64,000 nt of DNA from JBAYDV01 sp041672845 (GTDB taxonomy: Bacteria > Bacteroidota > Bacteroidia > Bacteroidales > UBA932): positions 62,001 through 126,000 of the forward strand of contig JBAYYV010000004.1 in NCBI GenBank assembly GCA_041672845.1. The letters are read 5' to 3'. Under the pieces are notes generated by a model. The model saw nothing but the letters and a program-made list of their open reading frames with translations. It was not told the DNA's origin and did no database searches. Positions 1-9,003 of this stretch are shown here, in pieces; within the stretch, counting starts at the first letter, position 1, and the number at the start of each line of letters is the position of its first letter. The translations under genes were made by a program, and so were the position numbers.

Positions 1-687
1 ATGTTTAATAAAATAAGTAAAATTATTATTTACTACTATAGAATCCTCAAAAGCAGATGTGGTAGAACTTTTACTACCTTTTAGAGAAATTTTATATGTT
101 TTCCCTTTCTTAACTACTAATGCATAATCATAAACAAAATCACGAGCTTTATCATATTTAGTATCTATGACAAATACCCCACTATTATCTATAAATCCCC
201 ATTTATTCTTATTAATATCCTTAACTCTTGCTAATCCAAATCTATAAGAATGGAATTCATATGTAGAAGGCAACTTCCTCATCTCACCATTTTGATAAAG
301 ATAAAAATATTTTTCCCCTTTTCTTGCAAGAGCGATTTTATCATTAAATGGTTTTATTTCATCAAATATAAAACCAAATAATTCACCTCTATTAGAATTA
401 ATTACACCCCATTTACCATCTTTGCAAACCCTAGCTATTCCTTTAGAAAAATCGGTAACTTCATCGAACTCAGGTTTAATAACTATTGTTCTATTTAAAT
501 CCATATATCCCCATTTACCATTAAACAAAAATGGTGCTCTATTTTCAGAATAAGCACGCATTCCCTGATAATTTAAAGTTCCTAACCATTTGAAATTATA
601 GGTAGAATCTGGCCTCGCCGCATCTACCTGAGAATGTACAGTAATAGACATAAGAATGCATACTAGTATCAGATAAATATTTTTCAT
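1..687 (-). CDS. WG-repeat secreted protein, C-terminus off the window
   Basis: Open frame of 229 codons starting at ATG 687-685 and running off base 1 without a stop, so the C-terminus is missing. The first ~20 residues (MKNIYLILVCILMSITVHSQ) look like a signal peptide. At least three WG-type repeats follow, recognisable as GKWGYMD, GKWGVIN and NKWGFID, each followed by a hydrophobic strand and a (K/D)xFDE or KYDKA segment. WG repeats (KWG family) form beta-rich structures, and most members have no known activity. The protein is probably exported to the periplasm or outer membrane. Function unknown; the family call is firm and the role is not. It lies downstream of selA on the same strand but is separated from it by 265 bases of repeats, so it probably has its own promoter. 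Confidence 0.8.
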   Translation of the reverse strand, partial: MKNIYLILVCILMSITVHSQVDAARPDSTYNFKWLGTLNYQGMRAYSENRAPFLFNGKWGYMDLNRTIVIKPEFDEVTDFSKGIARVCKDGKWGVINSNRGELFGFIFDEIKPFNDKIALARKGEKYFYLYQNGEMRKLPSTYEFHSYRFGLARVKDINKNKWGFIDNSGVFVIDTKYDKARDFVYDYALVVKKGKTYKISLKGSKSSTTSAFEDSIVVNNNFTYFIKH

Positions 688-720
688 AATATATAGATGT
701 TTATTAAATTTTTATAGTAG

Positions 721-768
721 GTTATAGTATAGGTTATAGTATAGGTTATAGTATAGGTTATGATATAG
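721..768. repeat. 12-bp tandem repeat, four units
   Basis: Unit GTTATAGTATAG at 721-732, 733-744 and 745-756, with a variant fourth copy GTTATGATATAG at 757-768. It lies between selA and the WG-repeat gene. Looks like slippage-generated sequence; no function is evident. Confidence 0.9.
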
Positions 769-776
769 CTTATTAG

Positions 777-858
777 TTAGTTTAGGAAAATTATAAAAAA
801 TTAGGGGAAAGCTTAATAATTAGTTTAGGAAAACTATATAAAAGTTTAGGGAAAAATT
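777..858. repeat. Dispersed short motif TTAGTTTAGGAAAA and relatives
   Basis: TTAGTTTAGGAAAA occurs at 777-790 and again at 820-833. A looser relative (AGTTTAGGGAAAAA) lies near 843-856 and a TTAGGGGAAA near 800. Together with the neighbouring 12-bp repeat they fill most of the 265-base gap between selA and the WG-repeat gene. No gene is seen in this gap. Confidence 0.7.
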
Positions 859-952
859 TTATATAGTTTAAAAAATGTATAATGATTTCAATAGGACAAA
901 TATATAAATAATACCTTTATTATAAAATAATAAATAAATAAAATTTAAAAAT

Positions 953-2386
953 CTAATACAAAGACTCTCTAAGCCTATCTGCAATGATTTCTAAGTCCTC
1001 AGATTCCAAACATAGGACATCTATATATAAATTCCCTGCTTTTAGATTTACAAGAACAGGTGCATCGGTTTGTAATAATCTTAACATCACTTTTTTACCA
1101 TAATCTTTATTTCTCTGACTGGCGTCAAAAGTAATTTTAACAGCTGCACTTTCTATGCTAACATCAGGCATTGTACCTCCACCATAATAACCTCTGCTAT
1201 TAATTATTTTAGATTCAATACCTCTATCTGTTAATAAATTCTTTAAAGTATCAGCTGTTTTAACTATATCATTCCATGATTTTAATACTTTTTTAAATAC
1301 AGGATGTCTTTCATTTAATAAATCCTCATTGAAATAAGTTTTCATAACTGACTCTAAAATAGCCAAAGTCTCTTTACCTACTCTTAAAGCTCTTAACATA
1401 GGATGATTTTTAAGAACATCTATATATTTCTTTTTACCAGCTATAATCCCAGCTTGAGGACCACCTAATATCTTATCTCCACTAAAACATATTAAATCTA
1501 TTCCTGCTTTCACAGCATCTTTAACAATAGGCTCTTCATCGAACTCAGGCCTATCTATTCTAGTCAATAATCCTGATCCCATATCAAATACTGATATCAA
1601 TTCCTTTTCATTAGCAAGATCTGCTAATTCTTTTAAACTAACTTCTTCTGTAAAACCACTTATGCTAAAATTAGAACGATGTGCCTTAAAAAGCACGGCA
1701 GAATTTTCATTTATAGCATTCTTATAATCTGATAATTTAGTTTTATTAGTAGTGCCCACTTCATGCATAATACTACCAGAAATTTCCATAACATCAGGCA
1801 CTCTAAAAGAACCTCCTATTTCTATCAATTCTCCTCTAGAAACTATAGATTCTCTATGATCAGCAAAAGCCTTTAGAACAAACATGATAGCCGCTGCATT
1901 ATTATTTACTATCAATACATCTTCAGCCTTTGTTATATAAGATATCATATTACTAGCGTGACTATATCTATTACCTCTTTTAGCATGATCTAAATCATAT
2001 TCAAGATTAGTATATCCACTTAATACTTCTGAAACATCTTTTATTAATTCTTTTCCATAAGGAGCACGACCAAGATTAGTATGAAGTATGATACCTGTAG
2101 CATTAATAACTTTCTTGAGCGATTTATTAAACAATTTTTTATATCTATTTTCTATACAATCACAGATATAACCAGAAAGCTTTAATTTATTATGTTCAAT
2201 ATCATCTGTAAGTAAAGAAATATCAGGTAAATCTTCTACATTTAAAGCAGCATCCCGTATACGGTCTACATAACCTCTAATGCATTTCAATATTTCGTCA
2301 TGTCCATATTTCTCTATAAAGACCTTTATTTTATCTACTTTTAAAATAGCATCTACAGAAGGAAGCATACTTACATTAGGTATCAT
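953..2386 (-). CDS. selA: L-seryl-tRNA(Sec) selenium transferase SelA
   Basis: PLP enzyme that converts Ser-tRNA(Sec) to Sec-tRNA(Sec) using selenophosphate. 477 residues, close to the usual SelA length. Seen: the N-terminal SelA region (LPSVDAILK), the conserved segments VINATGIILHTNLGRAPYG and EYDLDHAKRGNRYSH, and the PLP-lysine motif CFSGDKILGGPQAG. The start ATG is at 2386-2384, and the stop of selB ends one base upstream (2388), so the two genes are translationally coupled. With tRNA-Sec and selB it forms one operon; selD, which makes the selenophosphate donor, is not in this window. No truncation or missing motif seen. Confidence 0.95.
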   Translation of the reverse strand: MIPNVSMLPSVDAILKVDKIKVFIEKYGHDEILKCIRGYVDRIRDAALNVEDLPDISLLTDDIEHNKLKLSGYICDCIENRYKKLFNKSLKKVINATGIILHTNLGRAPYGKELIKDVSEVLSGYTNLEYDLDHAKRGNRYSHASNMISYITKAEDVLIVNNNAAAIMFVLKAFADHRESIVSRGELIEIGGSFRVPDVMEISGSIMHEVGTTNKTKLSDYKNAINENSAVLFKAHRSNFSISGFTEEVSLKELADLANEKELISVFDMGSGLLTRIDRPEFDEEPIVKDAVKAGIDLICFSGDKILGGPQAGIIAGKKKYIDVLKNHPMLRALRVGKETLAILESVMKTYFNEDLLNERHPVFKKVLKSWNDIVKTADTLKNLLTDRGIESKIINSRGYYGGGTMPDVSIESAAVKITFDASQRNKDYGKKVMLRLLQTDAPVLVNLKAGNLYIDVLCLESEDLEIIADRLRESLY

Positions 2387-2387
2387 A

Positions 2388-4082
2388 TTATTGTTTATTT
2401 AAAAATCTAAAGTCTTCTTTTCTTATTAAAAACTTTTCTTTTTCGAATAATTCTATAAGCGAAATAGCAGTTTTTCTATTAACCCCCGCTAGTTCTCTAA
2501 ATTCACCCAGACGAATACCCTTATCTTCAGGCTTATTAGAAAACCATTTAGTAATTTTAAGTTTAATATCATACAGATATCTATCTCGTATCCATTTATT
2601 AGCTAAAAACAAAGCTTTTCGATTAGAAACAGATTCAGGATAAAAAATAACAGTATCATTATTTATATAAGCATTATTTTTATCTATATAATCTTTTATA
2701 TTAAATTCCTTATGAGTGGATAAATATAGAAATAATAAATTAGTTGACATTAGATTATTGTCTATTATTGTAATTTTTGGAATATTATTTAGCAATTCTC
2801 TAACTTTTAATTCATCAAACATCAATATTTCCGAAAAATATTTAATATTTCTAAGAACTCCTGTTCTTAATGATTTTATTAAGATAAATTCCATATTTAT
2901 AGATGAATCGTAGGCTGACGCCAATGTTAAATTATTAATTATCTTATCACTAATCTTCTTATGAACAAACGGATCTGAATCTATCACTATACCTCCACCT
3001 AAAGTTTCTATGGAAGATTCATTTCTTATTATAAAACGTTCACCTCTAACAAAATACCAAAATTCAGGAATAGATATTTGTACTAAATCATTAGTAAGAA
3101 ATTTTATTACAGCTTTAATCTTTTTAGTATAAGAGAATAGCCATATTCGTATACTTTTCCCATATTGATGTTCAGAATTCAAATAATCCTGTGATGAATC
3201 AAAAAGTTGTATTTTAGCATCTATTAAATTAGTAGCATGCATCTTTTCCGTAGCCAATATATCGCCCTTAGTAATATCTTCCACTTGACATCCACGAAGA
3301 TTTAAAGCCACTCTACTACCTTGTTCACAATAATCCACTTCTTCCATATGCATTTGCATTGAACGAATTCGTATTTCTTGGTTAGAAGGATGTAAATAAA
3401 GAACATCATCTTTAGAAACACTATGACCTCTAACAGTCCCCGTCACTATAACACCAAAACCATGCTTTGTAAAGACCCTATCTACTGACAAGCAAAAAAA
3501 ATTCTTTTTTAAATAATTAAATCTTTGAAAATTAATATCTTTTTGACTGATGTCAATAATTTTATCTGTTTTCACATTCTCTAAAGAATCAAAATACCCA
3601 GACAACTCCTCTATTCCCATATGATTCTTAACAGAAACTTTAAAAATAGGTTTATTTTCCAAAAAAGTAGAAATAAAGAATTTACGAATTTCTTTCTCAC
3701 GCTCAGCTAATACAGAAGGACTTATCAAATCAATTTTAGTTATTACAATAATACCTTCAGTAATACCCAAAATAGAACAAATTCTAAAATGTTCTATTGT
3801 CTGAGGCATTATACCATCATCAGCAGCTATTACCATCATCAAAAAATCAGTACTTCCAGCTCCAGAAATCATATTATTAACAAGTCTTTCATGACCAGGA
3901 ACATCTACAAAAGCCACATAAGAACCATCATATCTTTTAAGATATGCATATCCAGGATTTATAGTTATACCTCTTTTCTTTTCATCTATAGATGTATCAC
4001 AATCTATCCCTGTCAACGCTTGTACAAGTGCTGTTTTTCCATGATCCACATGACCTGCTGTACTGACTATTATAGAATCCAT
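2388..4082 (-). CDS. selB: Selenocysteine-specific elongation factor SelB
   Basis: GTPase that carries Sec-tRNA(Sec) to the ribosome at UGA codons marked by a SECIS element. 564 residues, somewhat short for SelB. Seen: P-loop AGHVDHGKTALVQAL at residues ~9-23, switch region KKRGITINPGYAYL, DVPGHERLVNNM (G3), and TKID (G4); then two EF-Tu-like barrel domains and a C-terminal winged-helix stretch ending in FRELAGVNRKTAISLIELFE. The ITINPGYAYL segment separates it from EF-Tu. It follows tRNA-Sec by about 23 bases and precedes selA by one base. The order tRNA-Sec, selB, selA under one promoter is compact. Confidence 0.95.
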   Translation of the reverse strand: MDSIIVSTAGHVDHGKTALVQALTGIDCDTSIDEKKRGITINPGYAYLKRYDGSYVAFVDVPGHERLVNNMISGAGSTDFLMMVIAADDGIMPQTIEHFRICSILGITEGIIVITKIDLISPSVLAEREKEIRKFFISTFLENKPIFKVSVKNHMGIEELSGYFDSLENVKTDKIIDISQKDINFQRFNYLKKNFFCLSVDRVFTKHGFGVIVTGTVRGHSVSKDDVLYLHPSNQEIRIRSMQMHMEEVDYCEQGSRVALNLRGCQVEDITKGDILATEKMHATNLIDAKIQLFDSSQDYLNSEHQYGKSIRIWLFSYTKKIKAVIKFLTNDLVQISIPEFWYFVRGERFIIRNESSIETLGGGIVIDSDPFVHKKISDKIINNLTLASAYDSSINMEFILIKSLRTGVLRNIKYFSEILMFDELKVRELLNNIPKITIIDNNLMSTNLLFLYLSTHKEFNIKDYIDKNNAYINNDTVIFYPESVSNRKALFLANKWIRDRYLYDIKLKITKWFSNKPEDKGIRLGEFRELAGVNRKTAISLIELFEKEKFLIRKEDFRFLNKQ

Positions 4083-4105
4083 TTTATCATAGAAGTCTAA
4101 ATTAG

Positions 4106-4197
4106 CAGAGGGAGTAGGAGTCGAACCTACCGCTCAAGCTATTACACCTAAGCTGCTAGTTTTGAAGACCAGTCGAAACACCAGTTCCATCCCCTCT
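4106..4197 (-). tRNA. selC: tRNA-Sec (anticodon UCA)
   Basis: Folds as a bacterial tRNA-Sec. Acceptor AGAGGGG pairs with TCCCTCT; the long D stem TGGAAC/GTTTCG has the 4-nt loop TGGT. The anticodon stem CTGGT/ACTAG has loop CTTCAAA, anticodon at 4165-4163. An extended variable arm of about 8 bp (GCTTAGGT/GCTTGAGC, including wobble pairs) is followed by T stem GTAGG/CCTAC with loop TTCGACT. The discriminator is G and CCA is not encoded. Exact ends are uncertain by 1-2 bases because only 7 clean acceptor pairs were counted, where 8 are usual. Confidence 0.92.
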
Positions 4198-4233
4198 TAG
4201 TTATTTTTCATATTAATTCACATATGAAAGAAA

Positions 4234-4264
4234 CAAATTTACGAATATTTTTAAATATACTAAA
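4234..4264 (-). promoter_or_regulatory. Promoter of the tRNA-Sec/selB/selA operon
   Basis: On the minus strand TTTA (4264-4261), a 19-bp spacer, then TAAATTTG (4241-4234), matching the Bacteroidota TTTG-N19-TAnnTTTG pattern except for one base in the -33 box. Transcription would begin around 4227, about 30 bases before the mature 5' end of tRNA-Sec. Confidence 0.6.
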
Positions 4265-4280
4265 CCCTCTAACATAAAAT

Positions 4281-4331
4281 AAAAACCCCTAAGAAATAGT
4301 ATTCTGTTAATTGAATGTTACATCTCAGGGG
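4281..4331 (-). terminator. Rho-independent terminator after the tricorn-like protease gene
   Basis: Read on the minus strand, CCCCTGAGA (4331-4323) pairs with TCTTAGGGG (4294-4286), nine positions with one mismatch. It is followed directly by TTTTTATTTTA. The loop is long (28 nt). Positioned just past the stop at 4387. Confidence 0.65.
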
Positions 4332-4386
4332 AATTACTTATAGAAATTTAATTTAGAATTTTATTCTAATATAAATTATTTAAATT

Positions 4387-7300
4387 TTATTTATTTCTGT
4401 GTATCATATCTCTAGGAACCTTAGGCTGATGAGGTAGAGGTTTGTAATTCTTAAGTTTTACCTTAAGTACTTCTACTGCCTTATTTAACTGAGCATCATT
4501 ACCTTTATAATCTTCAAAAGGATTGATATCTACTACTATATCTGGATCCACACCATGATTTTCTATTATCCATTTACCTTCTGTAGAATAATTAGTAAAA
4601 AAAGGAGTTCTAACATCTTGACCATCAATATATGGTTTGGAACCACTAATACCTATAATACCACCCCATGTTCTCATACCAATAATTTCACCAATCTTAA
4701 GTTTTTGGAATCTATATGGGAATAAATCACCATCTGAAGATGAGTACTTATCTACTAGACATACTTTAGGACCATGATGAGCAGCACCTGGCACCGTTTC
4801 TTCTTTACCATATCTAGACATTGTCATACTATAGACATGTCTTAATAATCTTTCTATAATCATAGGAGAAACATTTCCACCACCATTCATTCTATCATCT
4901 ATAATAAGAGCCTTTTTCTTCAATTGTTTGTAAAATAATTTAGTAAACTCTGTAAGTCCAGCTACACCCATATCTGGGATATGTATATAACCTATTTCAC
5001 CATTACTCATCTTATCTACTTTAGCTATATTATTATGTACCCATTCATAATAAGCAAGTTTACTTTCGTCAGCAATAGTCTTAACATATATAGTTTTAGC
5101 ACCAGCTAACTTAGGTTCTGAATTAACTTTTAGAACACATATTTCATTAGCCTTACCCACTGTAGCTTGATAAATACTATTCAAACCTTTAGTAGATACA
5201 CCGTTTATTTCTACGATATAATCACCTTCTTTTACATTATCTCTTTGTTCATATAAAGGAGATTTAGCAGCTTCATTCCAGTCTTCACCTTTGAAGATAT
5301 GAGTAATCTTAAATGCATCACCTTCTTTAGTAAATTTAGCGCCAAATAAGCCAGTTTTTAATCTTTCTGGTCTTACTGCCTGTCCTGTAGTTACATATGA
5401 GTGACCACTACAGAGTTCCCCTATCATTTCACCTATTAAATAAGTCAAATCATGACGATTATTGACATAAGGAAGAAGTGCAGCATATTTGTCATGAATT
5501 TTATCCCAATTCTGACCATGCATAGTTTTCACATAAAAATAATCTCTATATATTCTCCAAGTTTCATTATAAATCTGAGCCCATTCTTTATGATAATCTA
5601 CTATCAAACTAATATTTTCCATAGGCACTGGTTCAGAAGTTTTAAATGAATTAGTAGGAGCTACATAATATTTATCGTCTTTATGAATTATACAGAATTT
5701 TTTATTGCCAGATATGGCTCTAATATCAGCTTTAACTGGAGAAGATTTGAAAGTATTAAGATCTATTTTTTTCATACCTCCACGAGTATAATAATATAAA
5801 GCATGATTATAACATCCTGTTAGATAATGGTTTCCTGCAGGTACATCTAAAGCTACTGTTCTTTCTATAAGAGTATTAAAATCAATAATCATAGGAGTTT
5901 TATCTCCATTATCTTTAGCATTTACTTTAGATTTATCATCCTTTCCTTCCTTAGCAGCCACTTTAGCTACATATTCATCACCTTCTATTAAAACAGGATC
6001 TTTAACATCTTTATTTAGAGGAATGGCGAAAATACTAGAATTAACAGAGAATGAAGCATTCCATTCTACTCTAGAATATCTTGGAAGAAATTCTCTACCT
6101 GAAGAATAGAATAAATATTTACCATCTTCAGAAAATACTGGTGTATATGAATCATACCAAGATGTAGATGCTTGATAATGTTTATTATTCTTTATATCAT
6201 AAATATATACACAGTTAGCCTCATTATCAGCTTGAGCAGTATAAGCTATGTAATTACAGTCAGGACTAACTTCATAACCATTCATTATTTTATTAAATAA
6301 TTTGTGTAATTTTCCACTAGGCACTGATACTTGATAAAAGTTATTTTTTTCATCTTGGAAATATATTTTTTTTGAATCAGGACTCCAAGATAAATCCTGA
6401 GGATAACCATTTTTAAAATTAGTTAATATCTTAGTATTATATTTATCTGAAAGATCATTTATACATACCTGATATTCACCATTAAGATCAGAAAAATAAG
6501 CAATATAATTACCGTCAGGCGACCACATTACATCTCTTGCATGTGCACCTTGAGTATTTGAAAGATTATAAACTACTCCTTTAGTAGCAGGGATACTAAG
6601 TACCTGACCTCTAAATGTTCCTATTACTCTCTTGCCATCAGGAGAAAGATCTAGATCTTTACTTTTCAAATCACCTAGATATTTATCTCTACCATATACA
6701 TTATCTGAAATTAGACTAATATTAACTTTAGTAGTTTTATTATCTTTTACAGAATATTTATAGATATAACCACCATTTTCAAAGACTACATAATCCTGAG
6801 AATATGAAGGGAACTTATTATCGTAATCTGTAAAATTTGTAACCTTAGTAGTTAATTTAGAAGCTCTATCATAACAGAATAGATTCATAGTCATATCTCT
6901 ATCTGAGAAGAAATAAATCTTATTGTTAATCCACATTGGGAAAATATCCTGAGCATCATTATTAGTAATATCTTCTAATTCTGTAGTACCTACTTTATTT
7001 ATCCAAATATCATCAGCTTGACCACCTCTATAATATTTCCATGTTCTGAATTCTCTAAACATTCTATTAAGAGCTAAATATTGACCATCTGGAGAAAATG
7101 AACAGAAACCACCTTCTGAAGTGGGAATTTCTGTATTATCACTTCCGTCTGGATTAATAGTAAATAAGACTCCTCTTAAACCAGAAAAATTATATTGTTT
7201 ACTTCTATAAACTATTTTACCTTCTGGGGTCCAACACATTACGATATTATTAGGACCCATTCTTTCACCCACTTGATCTCTTTCTACAGTAGCAGAATAA

Positions 7301-7689
7301 GTTACTCTATGAGGAGTTCCTCCTGTAATAGGGATAGTATAAACTTCAGTGTTCCCATCATATTGACCCGTAAAGGCAATAGTTTTACCATCTGGAGATA
7401 TTCTAGCAAACATTTCATAACCTATATCGGAGGTTAATCTTTCAGCTTGTCCACCATTAATATCTACTGAATATAAATCACCTGCATAAGTGAAAATAAT
7501 CTTATTCCCTCCTACTGCAGGAAATCTGAGGAGCCTAGCTTCTTTACTAAGATCTACTTTAGTACTAAAATCTTTAGCCTTATAATAGTTAATAGCATGG
7601 GTTCGCGTATTAGCAAAAGAAAATTCTGTCGAAGTATAGAATACCATTACCGACAGAATCATAAAAGTGAAAAATTTCTTTAATTTCAT
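4387..7689 (-). CDS. Tricorn-like S41 family protease with beta-propeller and PDZ
   Basis: About 1,100 residues. Start placed at ATG 7689-7687, which gives a clean signal peptide (MKLKKFFTFMILSVM...); a TTG further upstream would add a polar leader and is unlikely. Order of domains: TolB-like beta-propeller repeats (SPDGKTIAFTG, SPDGQYLAL, SPDGKRVIG, SPDGNYIAYFSD), a second propeller section, a helical C1 region, a PDZ domain (GDYIVEINGVST), then the S41 tail-specific protease core with GGNVSP and the nucleophile region KYSSSDGDLF. Archaeal tricorn degrades peptides in the cytoplasm; Bacteroidota homologues are exported, so a periplasmic peptidase is inferred. It carries its own terminator. 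No defect seen. Confidence 0.9.
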   Translation of the reverse strand: MKLKKFFTFMILSVMVFYTSTEFSFANTRTHAINYYKAKDFSTKVDLSKEARLLRFPAVGGNKIIFTYAGDLYSVDINGGQAERLTSDIGYEMFARISPDGKTIAFTGQYDGNTEVYTIPITGGTPHRVTYSATVERDQVGERMGPNNIVMCWTPEGKIVYRSKQYNFSGLRGVLFTINPDGSDNTEIPTSEGGFCSFSPDGQYLALNRMFREFRTWKYYRGGQADDIWINKVGTTELEDITNNDAQDIFPMWINNKIYFFSDRDMTMNLFCYDRASKLTTKVTNFTDYDNKFPSYSQDYVVFENGGYIYKYSVKDNKTTKVNISLISDNVYGRDKYLGDLKSKDLDLSPDGKRVIGTFRGQVLSIPATKGVVYNLSNTQGAHARDVMWSPDGNYIAYFSDLNGEYQVCINDLSDKYNTKILTNFKNGYPQDLSWSPDSKKIYFQDEKNNFYQVSVPSGKLHKLFNKIMNGYEVSPDCNYIAYTAQADNEANCVYIYDIKNNKHYQASTSWYDSYTPVFSEDGKYLFYSSGREFLPRYSRVEWNASFSVNSSIFAIPLNKDVKDPVLIEGDEYVAKVAAKEGKDDKSKVNAKDNGDKTPMIIDFNTLIERTVALDVPAGNHYLTGCYNHALYYYTRGGMKKIDLNTFKSSPVKADIRAISGNKKFCIIHKDDKYYVAPTNSFKTSEPVPMENISLIVDYHKEWAQIYNETWRIYRDYFYVKTMHGQNWDKIHDKYAALLPYVNNRHDLTYLIGEMIGELCSGHSYVTTGQAVRPERLKTGLFGAKFTKEGDAFKITHIFKGEDWNEAAKSPLYEQRDNVKEGDYIVEINGVSTKGLNSIYQATVGKANEICVLKVNSEPKLAGAKTIYVKTIADESKLAYYEWVHNNIAKVDKMSNGEIGYIHIPDMGVAGLTEFTKLFYKQLKKKALIIDDRMNGGGNVSPMIIERLLRHVYSMTMSRYGKEETVPGAAHHGPKVCLVDKYSSSDGDLFPYRFQKLKIGEIIGMRTWGGIIGISGSKPYIDGQDVRTPFFTNYSTEGKWIIENHGVDPDIVVDINPFEDYKGNDAQLNKAVEVLKVKLKNYKPLPHQPKVPRDMIHRNK

Positions 7690-7797
7690 ATTTATAAATT
7701 TTAAGTTGTTTTTTTGCTTAATTTTTAATTTATCATTCAAAAAAAAATAATATCATTCAAAAATAATAAATATTATGGATAATCGCATGATTAATAA

Positions 7798-7805
7798 TAT
7801 ATTTG
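7798..7805 (+). promoter_or_regulatory. Possible -7 box for crcB-dtd
   Basis: TATATTTG matches TAnnTTTG; the region 19-20 bp upstream reads TATGG instead of a clean TTTG. The transcript would carry a leader of roughly 150 bases containing the 22-bp tandem repeat at 7845-7884. The 271-base gap holds nothing else recognised. Confidence 0.4.
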
Positions 7806-7844
7806 CACTCCATTTTTTAAATAAGGATATTTATTATTAATAAA

Positions 7845-7884
7845 ATAAGAAAGATTAATTAAGAAGATAAGAAAGATTAATTAA
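7845..7884. repeat. 22-bp tandem duplication in the crcB leader
   Basis: ATAAGAAAGATTAATTAA is present identically at 7845-7862 and 7867-7884, giving a 22-bp repeat period. Confidence 0.9.
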
Positions 7885-7960
7885 ATCTAATTTGGTTACT
7901 ATTAAATCTAAATATTATTTTTTTACACAAATCTATATCCAAAATTAGTAAGTAAATTTT

Positions 7961-8338
7961 ATGTTAAAAAATATATTATTCGTAGGATTAGGGAGCTTTG
8001 CTGGAGGATCATTAAGATATCTAGTGACTAGAGCCACCGAAAATAGCATCTTCTTTTCTTTTCCTTTAGGTACATTCTTAGTAAATATAATAGGTTGTCT
8101 TTTGATTGGTTTATTTTATGGTTTATTTGATGCAGGTAATATTATTAATCCTCATCTTAGACTTTTTCTTACCGTAGGACTTTGTGGAGGATTCACTACA
8201 TTTTCTACATTCATGGCAGACAACGCATTTTTAATTAAAGATCATAATTATATAGTATGTGCAGCTTATGCAGCCATAAGTTTATTCGTAGGTATCTGCT
8301 TTGTATATTTAGGTAATTATATAGTAAAACTATTTTAA
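7961..8338 (+). CDS. crcB: Fluoride exporter CrcB/Fluc
   Basis: 125-residue, four-helix membrane protein of the Fluc family, a dual-topology dimeric channel that expels fluoride. Seen: GGSLRYLVTR in helix 1, NIIGCLLIGLFYG in helix 2, and the hallmark GLCGGFTTFSTF in helix 3, followed by a fourth hydrophobic segment. Length is typical. It is followed four bases later by dtd, so the two are probably cotranscribed. No fluoride riboswitch consensus was recognised in the 5' leader. Confidence 0.92.
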   Translation: MLKNILFVGLGSFAGGSLRYLVTRATENSIFFSFPLGTFLVNIIGCLLIGLFYGLFDAGNIINPHLRLFLTVGLCGGFTTFSTFMADNAFLIKDHNYIVCAAYAAISLFVGICFVYLGNYIVKLF

Positions 8339-8342
8339 TATT

Positions 8343-8828
8343 ATGAGAGTACTTATTCAAAGAGTCACACAAAGTTCCCTCAGTATAGATTATAAGATTT
8401 ATTCAGAAATAGGTCAAGGCCTTTTAGTTTTAATAGGCATCTGTGATACTGACCTTCCTGAAGATATAGATTACCTGGTTAAGAAAGTTTCTAGTCTTAG
8501 AATATTTGATGATGAAAATGGAGTAATGAATAAATCTGTCCTAGAAATTTCAGCAGAAGTTATGGTGGTTAGCCAATTCACTCTTATGGCCAATACTAAA
8601 AAAGGAAATCGACCTTCTTACATAAGAGCATCCAAGTCAAACATTTCAAAGCCATTGTATGAAAAATTTGTAGAGACACTTAAAGATCGATTGGATTCTA
8701 CCTCATCAGCCATACTATCTAACACTTCTAAAGTTAAAACAGGAGTATTCGGTGCAGATATGAAGATTAATCTAATAAATGACGGTCCTGTTACTATAAT
8801 GATAGACTCCAAACAAAGAGAATTCTAA
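8343..8828 (+). CDS. dtd: D-aminoacyl-tRNA deacylase
   Basis: 161 residues. Hydrolyses D-aminoacyl-tRNAs (and Gly-tRNA(Ala)), preventing D-amino acids from entering proteins. Hallmarks: N-terminal MRVLIQRVTQSSL, the cross-subunit motif VVSQFTLMAN (SQFTL), and NDGPVTIMID containing the Gly-cisPro (GP) pair that sets chirality. Length slightly above the usual ~150. It sits four bases after crcB and is the last plus-strand gene before the long minus-strand block at 9.0-18.4 kb. Confidence 0.93.
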   Translation: MRVLIQRVTQSSLSIDYKIYSEIGQGLLVLIGICDTDLPEDIDYLVKKVSSLRIFDDENGVMNKSVLEISAEVMVVSQFTLMANTKKGNRPSYIRASKSNISKPLYEKFVETLKDRLDSTSSAILSNTSKVKTGVFGADMKINLINDGPVTIMIDSKQREF

Positions 8829-8831
8829 ATT

Positions 8832-8972
8832 TGGATTTTAAAAATTAATACGAATTTAGTTTCTTTTTCTATAGAGGAAATAAAAACGAAGACGACCTTC
8901 CTTCTTTTCATTCTGGATAATAATCTTTATTTGATTAAGATATTTAGAAAATTCGTATTAAGACCAAATCCA
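8832..8972. repeat. Imperfect inverted repeat, arms 91 bases apart
   Basis: TTAATACGAATTT (8845-8857) is the exact reverse complement of 8949-8961, and TGGATTT (8832-8838) of 8966-8972. The inner gap is 91 bases and holds no open frame. It lies between dtd and the minus-strand block. It may be a remnant mobile element end pair or an extended hairpin; no target-site duplication is visible. Confidence 0.6.
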
Positions 8973-9003
8973 GAAAAAAATAATGAATTGAATACTCTTT
9001 ACT

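Noticed and set aside
7690..7960. Possible fluoride riboswitch upstream of crcB
   Set aside because: No conserved fluoride riboswitch core or pseudoknot partners; the leader is filled by a 22-bp tandem repeat.
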